This document shows positions 56,801 through 64,000 of a stretch of DNA of 64,000 bases, one piece after another. Both the position numbers and the translations under genes were made by a program. Below the pieces are notes generated by a model. The model searched no databases, was not told where the DNA came from, and saw only the letters and a list, made by a program, of their open reading frames with translations. The stretch's first letter is position 1. The number at the start of each line of letters is the position of its first letter. Source of the DNA: Zhengitettix transpicula (taxonomy: Eukaryota > Arthropoda > Insecta > Orthoptera > Tetrigidae); the NCBI GenBank assembly GCA_037074705.1, contig CM073596.1:54216001-54280000 (forward strand). Direction: 5' to 3'.

Positions 56801-59800
56801 TTAGTGGAGCACATAATAATCTGAATAACAACATTCAAAACTTTTGAGATACAAAAGAGTCACAAAACACCATGGCATTTGTTTAGTTTCTCAACATTTG
56901 GATAGATGTCCATTATTTTCCACAACTATCATACCATTTTCTTTGTTTTCGTGTTTGCGATTCTGCCTCAAGTAGAGATCATTGACGTGAACTATCTTGG
57001 TATCTGAAATGACAAAGTGTTATCTTCAAAAAAGTATTTACAAGCCGTAAGCTGGAAAATGACAGGTATGGAAGATCTTGTAAAAAATATTGTAAGAGAA
57101 AATTTCACAATCCACCATATTTATATTATAATGTGCCTTAACTAGAAACAAAATGAATGTATATTTGCTTGAAAATACTAATTTATGTCTAACATCAGTG
57201 GAAAATTAAAGCTAGGAATAATATTGATGTAAGTATTTACACGTCTTAGAACTACAATATAGAACTATTTCCAACAACTTGCCTCAAAACTAATAATCCA
57301 TAAATGCAGACAAATGTACAGTATTCCTAAACAGAAAATTGAGTATATTTTTGGGTTGGTTTTAAAACCATTTAAAATCGTAAGAAACATGGAAATATTT
57401 TCTTATTCTGCGCAGATATTCACAGGGAAGAATCTGTCCTGTGCACAAATAATTGAGTATTTTCTTTTAGTAATTACAGTAACACTGAGATGCAATGTGA
57501 TATTTATAGATTGTTTTTCCTTACATTCCAAAGAATATATGGCAGATAATTTATTCATCATATAGGAATGGAAATTGAATAACTTTTTCTTCAATTCCTG
57601 CTAATTCTGAGTGGATACAGTATTTCTAGATAAAAAAAATATTTGATATACTTTAATGTACACAAAGTGTTCATGCTGCAACTTAAGGAAAGTTTTCTTC
57701 CATGGACGGATCACAGTGTTTTTTTTGTGAAATGTTTCACAATGTACTTTTGCAGGATTTCTCAATAGTCCACCAGCATATTAAATTAAATTCACACACA
57801 TACAATCAAATAAATAATCCAAGTATTCAAAGTAAATTTATTTTATTCTTATACCATGTTCCAGTGTTAACAATGAAAAGTTATTTTGCCTCAAGTGACA
57901 TATATTACTTGCACAACCTCAAAAATATTTATTAATGTTGAGGAAAGCCACTGGTCACATTTCTTTCATTCCAATGTTGAAGTCTGAGCAGAGTAACAAG
58001 AACATGCAATTTTTACATTTTAGAGTATCAAGTAACTTCTTTACAGGGCATGCTTAACTTAGCAGGGTTGTGCCTTCCCAAGTAATATCAGTAAAGTTGT
58101 TTCACATTATTATTTTTTCTGGACTCTGTATTTACAAGGCTCAGTATATCATACATTCACTCTTAGAATACTGTCCATAAAATGTCTTGACCTCTAACTA
58201 CTACACACTATGGCACATTTCCTATTCTACTTTAACCTGCCACCTCTATATGCAGGAGTGTATGTGCATATTTGTTTGTATATTTACATTTTTCCTATGT
58301 GACCTTTCCTTGAGAAAGAGAGATCAGAAGTAGCTTTGTTGGGTGTGGATAGTTCCTGTCTAATGCCTGGTAGTACCATAGTTTGTGGTCGAGTGGCCAT
58401 GTGGTCACAACTATCTCCTCAAGAAGGATGCTGGTGAATATCAACAATCTCCTGTCTGACAGGTTGACACTAGCCCTCAATTTCAGGTAAGTCATTAACT
58501 CATTATCTTTATCTTTTAAATATTAATTGACAATGTCGCATCATGCTTATTTTCATTCACTCTTTGTATATAGTGTGGAAAAACTTACTTTTGAGGGAAA
58601 TAAATTAAAAGTAACAGAAATCAAAAGAACAATAAGAATGTTACACAGATGAGGCTGCTTCAGACTTACCACATTGATATTGTTGAGGGCAGCACTTGCC
58701 AGGCTCAGGAGGAAGTGCAGTGCAGTTCTTGGCTTCTTTCTCAAGAGGTGTGCCACATTCCTGGACGGCACAGACAATTTCTCCTCGCATGCAGTAACAG
58801 TGTTCACAAGGCTTGTCTGCCCTGCGGATGGAAGCTCCATCTCCAAACATTTCGCCATTGTAGATACAGTCAAGGGGTCCAGCAGTCGTGGTTGTCAGGA
58901 GGAGACCAGGTGTTGTGCGTACGGTCGTCTCCAACAGAGGGAGGCCAGTTGTGACATCTTCTACTTGGTAATCTGTTTAGGAAAAAATGATATTTTTTAT
59001 GAAATATATATTGTATATATATTAACATATTAATAAAAAGGTTTTGTAATGACAGTTGTTTTGTATGTTTAGAATTTAAATTAATTATGCTTCAACTTTC
59101 TAACATACTGTTCTACTAAAATTGTGACAGTAAGATAATGTATTTCTCCTACTAAGATGCTCAGTGTTTGCTTATCTACACCAAATGGAAACAGTCAATA
59201 ATTCAATAACATTTTCAGAGCACTGTTGTGTACTGAGAAAATTTATTGTCAAGTAATAATGTATAAATATTATTTCTCACATTTTAATAATTTTTTTCAT
59301 CACATCCAACCTATGAATGTCTTCACATTTTTAATGAAGGGTCTGGATGATGATAGAAATAATTATCCATTTAATTAATTGAATATTATGGAGTTGGTTA
59401 TTTAAATGTGGAAAGAAACATTTTAATGTTACATCAGTCCCAATTATCAGTGTAAGTATTACAGATTCATAAAATCTTGTAACAAATCTCTTACATTCAG
59501 ATGTTTCTTCATCATGTGTGATATTTGAGACTTACCACAATCATATCGAACAGGGCAGCAGATGCCTTCCTGGTAAACAGGGCGGCAACCTTCGACCTGC
59601 AGAGTGCACTCTTGCATAACACAGGCAGTTCTGTTACGGATGCAGTAGCACAACTCACAAGGTTTGCTTGGGTCTCCAGGAACCTTAAAAGTAAGATTAA
59701 TGCCAATGTGGTATTTTAAAAAATGTAAAGATATTTATTCTAATTTACTTTCACAACCATGGTACTCCATATATTTGCTGATATTGTAGTAAGATATTAG

Positions 59801-60556
59801 TAAATTATGAAACAAAGTAGTAATTTCAGCAATAACAGCAGCACTAAAATTCATTGCTGAACCTTTACAAAATATGTTTGCTCACCTGGGCTCCATCTGT
59901 GTAGAAGTATTCATTGATGGAACAGCCGTAGTTGTCGGGCATCCCCAATGCTGTCGAACCAGTTGATGCGGCAGGAGTTATTGCTGTTGTAGAACTTGTC
60001 AACAGGTGGACAGGCACTGGAATTACAATTTATTAATTCTACGGTGACAGAATGGTGAACTGGACATGTACTATAGGTAGTAACACATACAGAGACTTGT
60101 ATCTTGTATTTATGGAGAGAGGCCTTCATTCATCACTTGTTTCCTGTAATTATCACAATGTTCTTTGTTTGTTCTTTTAAGCTCATTCCTTCATTCTTAA
60201 TTTCATCTTATGTTAAAATATTTTGTTTATTACTTATTGCTTAATAATAAATGTATGAACTTCATTATTGAATATATTACAGAGAGGTAAACTAATGTAA
60301 TTGAAGACACACGTTTACCCTATCGTGTGTTGAAGACGGGATTTACCTTCAGGGCACGTAATCACTGGGCAGCATTGGTCAGGCTTCTTCTCTATGGTGC
60401 AGTCCTGACCAATTGCCTTGGTGAAGGGACACACCCTCAGGTAGCACATGAGCATACGGTTATGGCAGGTGCAGTTCAGGCAAGGTTCATTCGTTATTAT
60501 CCTGTCGCCTTCTTCATAGTGCAGGAAATTGTAGTAGCATCCAGTCTCTGACGAAG
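47899..60556 (-). CDS. Tnc: Tenectin: giant mucin-like VWC-domain extracellular protein (5' end missing)
   Basis: Insect matrix protein and integrin ligand in cuticle-lined and tubular tissues. Nine exons: 60556-60347, 60016-59886, 59683-59536, 58972-58670, 57003-56935, 56372-54042, 53264-53067, 52982-48368, 47998-47899, mostly phase 1, give about 2700 residues. VWC domains in order: GCYYNFLHYEEGDR..; CSINEYFYTDG.. (split over two exons); CIYNGEMFGDG..; a 23-codon linker exon; a 777-residue Thr/Ser/Glu/Pro/Val-rich mucin-like exon; CLVDGVTYFNNSD..; a 1538-residue mucin-like exon ending in a VWC (CRYGGKMYVSAQQIP..), a run of ten threonines and the start of a final VWC-like domain that finishes CNPKECSPEPMLRKM. 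The signal peptide and any earlier exons were not found. The mucin exons suggest heavy O-glycosylation. Identification rests on domain order and the conserved VWC and C-terminal sequences. Confidence 0.88.
53604..53863. repeat. Foldback element in a tenectin intron, with two hammerhead-like cores
   Basis: The arms are reverse complements: AAAATAGCCAAATGCAAACA..GTTTCTGGAAACGTTCC..CTAAGAAAACTAAAAA on the left and TTTTTAGTTTTCTTAG..GTTTCCAGAAACAT..TTTGGCTATTTT on the right. Both arms contain the CTGAAGA-type and GAAAC motifs. It is related to the 16.8-kb element, including the GTGTGGTATTTATAT tail. Confidence 0.85.
53773..53801 (+). ncRNA. Hammerhead-ribozyme-like core
   Basis: CTGAAGA, AA, stem GGAA, loop AAAAGT, stem TTCC, A, GAAAC. 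The opposite arm repeats this on the minus strand with the first C changed to A. The layout is identical to 28135 but with different stem II bases. Confidence 0.5.
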
Positions 60557-61309
60557 CTGAAACAGTGAAAATATGTTGAGGTAAATGTTAAATAATTGTG
60601 CCCGCAGTAGGAACTTCCAGTGTGCTGGAAACTAAAATTATATTTTACATTTTAATACTGAAATGTAATGTTGGGATAAAATGCTGCAAGTTTCAAAATA
60701 CAGGCAATGAAAGAATAAGTCTTAAGGACCAGAAATTAATGTATATAGTATATTGTAGTATGACCTATTTGTTAAAATATTGATTCAAATTTAACCAAGA
60801 TGGAAATATCTGAAACCAGTCTCAGAAATTGTATCAATAAATAGAAACTAACTATTTCTCAAATTCCAATTGGAAACTCTGATTCTTTCTCATTTAAATC
60901 TACTTTATAAAATTATATATTAAAATTTACTTTCCATTAAAATTCCTTTTTCAAATAATAATAAACAAATTAAAAACCTCACACTAACTTTAAAGATACA
61001 TAATACTTCACAAATGTCATAACTTCTATATATCTATATTTATATATCATGTCATTAATTAATTTGTTTCAACGTATCAATTAATGTGGTTTCATCACCA
61101 TATACCCATTTTCAAAAATCTATCCCTTCTTTCAGGCTCCATGCAGGAATATTACCCACTTTACACCATCAACAGTTTTTACACCCATTGTTCATTGTGT
61201 AGTCTCTCAAATTATGTTTCTGGTGATGCTTCAGTGATTGTGAGTGGCTGTTCCCTTCCTACCTTTCAGTTGATTTTTCTTCCTGGTCGGCCTTAATTAA
61301 ATTGGGTTT
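60557..61309. other. AT-rich intron or upstream sequence of tenectin, nothing recognised
   Basis: No splice-compatible coding exon with tenectin-like content is seen. Upstream tenectin exons must lie further right, or beyond the window. Confidence 0.4.
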
Positions 61310-61960
61310 GTAGTAAGTAAAGTGTGCAATTTCGGCGAATTTGGTTGGCCTCGTTGCAAATGGTTTCTGGGACTCCCCAAGCTATTCTCTTTTTTTGTCT
61401 TTGTCTGTTGTAAAATTCTACCTCAACTACTTGAAAGATTTATGAGGAACCGCGTTGTTGGTCATGGTTGTTAAGGTGACTCGTCTGTTTGTGAGGTGAC
61501 TTGCCTGAGCGTTTTGCACTCGCGTTCCCGCGCAGGAGTAGTGTGTTAATGACTAATTTTAGGCGGTGACTCAGGTTGCAACACAATCTTAATATCGGTG
61601 GTGGTGGTCGTGGTGGGGTCCTTTCTTTTGTAAGACCAGGATGCGACGGCTACCGCGAGAGTGATAGAATCCTTATAAATAGGATCCTGCCGGTTCACTG
61701 AAGGATCAAGGCCCGCGAGCCCCAGGATGACGTCACGGACAAGGTCGCTCGTTTGGAAGGAAACCCTGAGGCGTGAACACAGAAAAACTGGTCATCTCCT
61801 CGAGAGTCGAAAACCAACGAGTGACGTCAGGGGTCAGGGCAACTGTCAAGAGTTCAGAGTTTAGGTAGCTTGCTGACGACGAAGGCTGGTCATCAAGAGT
61901 GTTAAAAGGGTCGTCTTGCCCCTGAGTGGCTATAATAACCTTCGTCCATTTTTTTTTAAA
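61310..61960. other. GC-richer block of unknown nature
   Basis: A sharply bounded GC-rich segment in AT-rich surroundings, with TATAAATAGG at about 61674 and a T-run followed by AAATCAG near 61950. On the minus strand, after a possible acceptor CGCCTCAG near 61772, about 230 bp stays open and reads SDLVRDVILGLAGLDPSVN and later SWSYKRKDPTTTTTTDIK. It could be a dispersed repeat, an unassigned exon, or a tenectin first exon. None is proven. Confidence 0.35.
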
Positions 61961-63046
61961 TCAGCAAATGAAACAATTCACAGTCGGTGACCACCATTCC
62001 CAGGATAATATTCTCCTGTTACCAGCCGCTATTAAATGGGAAATACCACCACGTGGGTGACCCTCATGTAGCCTCTCACACTATAAAAGAATTGTATAAT
62101 GATCCTAGTATTTTTCCACTACTATCTTATCTTTAGACTGATTAATAAACTGTTGAATAATTTTATATAACCACCCTCACCAACCCCATATTTTCTTGTA
62201 TTTATCAACAACCAAGTGTTACAGATATAATTTATATGGTTTTCATACAATTTTTGATCATTTATATATAAACAGCCCTATTCTCATTCTCAATATATTT
62301 ATTTATTTAAATTTCTAAATAAACTTTCATTCTAGTCGCTCATAATGATCTATAAAAATTCTTTTAATCTCACTATCACATTTTTAAAAAACATTTCTCT
62401 ACTTTCCTCACACTAATAAAAGATGTTACTCACTAAAAACTGGTTTTATCTTATTCTGTAAAATCAGTTTAAAGAAATGTCCAAATATGTTCCTTGGATG
62501 AAAAAATTAATTAAACAAAAGTTATTCAAATCAAACTTAGTCAATAAATATAATATTGAAGTAAATACTAAAAATAACAGCACATTATTCAGACAAATTA
62601 ATTATTCTATTTAAAACATAATATTTATCAGACACAACTAATTTTTCATATTTCCCGATTTGTCTCAACGTCATCCGTCCTGAATAGATTTTTTGATTGG
62701 AATTGTTTTTTTTGTTGGCAACGATGGAGAATCATTAGTAGATGAATTCCTTCTACCCTGAAGAAGAACAGCAGAAAGACACCCAATTTGTCTATTTTAT
62801 TACTCAACTAAAAAAGAAAAATAATTCTAACATTACAGTTATCCGGACTGTTTATTTATTGAAGAATAAAAACTAGTTCGAAACGTTTATTTCCTAATTA
62901 TTCTTGTTGTCTTTGTCTTTTGGCCTGTTTCTCTTAATCGTATCCCTTTCTCTACCTGATTACAGATTCTCCCTCACTGTAAAATTAATTTCCAGCTTCT
63001 ATTATTCTTGAATCTCATTAAACTAATTATTTTGTGATTCACACCT
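61961..63046. other. AT-rich stretch, nothing recognised
   Basis: No coding exon, repeat family or regulatory element could be supported in this interval. Confidence 0.4.
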
Positions 63047-63179
63047 TTAAAACCTGAATGAAACATCCACATTGTAGTGAAAAAAAAATTGGGCTGACGG
63101 ATAAGAAAACCTCAGCGTTGATTTAGAACGTCTAGGGCTTGGTTTTGGAGGGAGAAGAAAACCTTCGAAATAGATAAAT

Positions 63180-63400
63180 CTATGGCGTTGAGACCACCCG
63201 AGGCGTTGTCGTAGCAGGAGGACTCGTAGTAGTTTGTTGTTGGTCTCGTGCGTGTGCGTGTGCCGAGGAAGGTCTGGTGGTCTTCTTCCCGCAGTAAAGC
63301 AGGGTCGACGCCTCATCTTCACCCGAAGAGCTTCCGGAGGGCAACAGGCTCGTGGGAAATGTCTCGAGGAGAAGCAAAAGCCACGAGACGCGGAAATATC
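63180..63400 (-). other. Possible additional tenectin-type exon (weak)
   Basis: GC-rich patch open in all three minus-strand frames. One reads CGKKTTRPSS followed by QQQTTTSPPATTTPRVVS, resembling the Thr/Pro linkers of tenectin. Another reads TNYYESSCYDNASGG and has a donor candidate in phase 1 that would join the first known VWC exon. A pyrimidine-rich acceptor candidate ends at about 63361. The frames conflict, so this is only a candidate. Confidence 0.25.
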
Positions 63401-64000
63401 CGGCCCCACGAGGACTTTGTGGTGATTGTGACAGGGGAAAAAAGAATAACTCTCAAGAGGCCACTGAAAGTCGGAAGAAATAAAAATCTTGTGGGTGTTT
63501 GGAGCGAGTTAAAGTAATAATACTACGAAAAAGAAATAGGCCGAGCGAGACCGGGAGACAGGTTGTCAGAGAGAAAACGAAAGACCGTATGACAGAAAGA
63601 ATATTAAAACTATCTATTTACCTCTAATTAATTAATATATCACAAACATCGTGCCCTAGCTGAAAATAGATGTTTCGAACAGTAAAAAAAACCTTAAGTT
63701 ACTGAAATAATATTATTTACATCATTATTAAATTTAACAGTGCCGGGGTGATATAGTTAAACTCAGCGACTACCACAACGCCGGATTTGACACAAATCTC
63801 AGTCGTTATTGCATTATTTTTGTTCCCTATACCGTTAGGTATTCAAATTGAACACTAGAAACATGGAGAGTGATACTATATATGCTGTCATCACCTATAG
63901 TGGTGGTAGAATTGACTTTCCTCCACAGCGTTTGTTCGCGTAAGTGACGCGTGTAGAAAGTTTGGTTGAAATTGTTACACGCATTAATTAATAACTTAAT
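63401..64000. other. Right edge of window, nothing recognised
   Basis: No gene, known repeat or clear regulatory element is identified up to the window end. Confidence 0.4.

Noticed and set aside
63047..63409. 120-codon minus-strand frame rich in Pro/Arg/His
   Set aside because: All three frames are open in this GC-rich patch and this one has no recognised content.

Overview
This window looks like nuclear DNA of an insect. It is AT-rich, has spliced genes with GT-AG introns and AATAAA signals, and carries many dispersed repeats. The gene set (tenectin, fused, a HINT-family hydrolase, an astacin, RFC5, PRPF31, mRpL16, NUDT2, COMMD9) is arthropod in character. Intron sizes and repeat load suggest a large genome such as that of a cockroach or termite, but that placement is an inference. 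All exon models were built by hand from reading frame, splice signals and phase agreement, with no transcript evidence.

Layout from left to right: 1-1200 a decayed R1-like LINE and a short tandem repeat; 1952-6209 (-) the spliceosomal factor PRPF31, with a 550-bp foldback repeat in one intron; 7736-12636 (+) an unrecognised coiled-coil protein; 13158-13388 a foldback repeat; 14055-15465 (+) mitochondrial ribosomal protein L16; 16321-18534 (-) a HINT-family hydrolase with a presequence-like N-terminus; 20696-23192 (-) replication factor C subunit 5; 25388-25920 (-) the C-terminal part of COMMD9; 26.3-28.5 kb repeats and two TATA-type promoter candidates; 29055-33726 (+) a secreted astacin metalloprotease; 34452-41148 (-) the Hedgehog-pathway kinase fused/STK36, with a PIF/Harbinger-like transposon in an intron; 42401-43809 (+) the Ap4A hydrolase NUDT2; 43.8-46.2 kb repeats; 47899-60556 (-) most of tenectin, a giant extracellular mucin-like protein with VWC domains, whose first exons were not found; 60.6-64 kb AT-rich DNA with two GC-richer blocks.

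The genes are mostly housekeeping genes plus two secreted/matrix proteins (astacin, tenectin) and one signalling kinase. Several neighbours are divergent (PRPF31 and the coiled-coil gene; fused and NUDT2), and astacin and fused converge.

The most interesting non-gene signal is a set of repeats carrying hammerhead-ribozyme-like cores (CTGANGA, a hairpin, then GAAA). The hairpin sequence differs between copies while its pairing is kept. Two copies at 45.5 and 46.1 kb lie in direct orientation with their cores 594 bp apart, and stems I, II and III can all be drawn. This resembles the paired ribozymes of Penelope-like elements and retrozymes.
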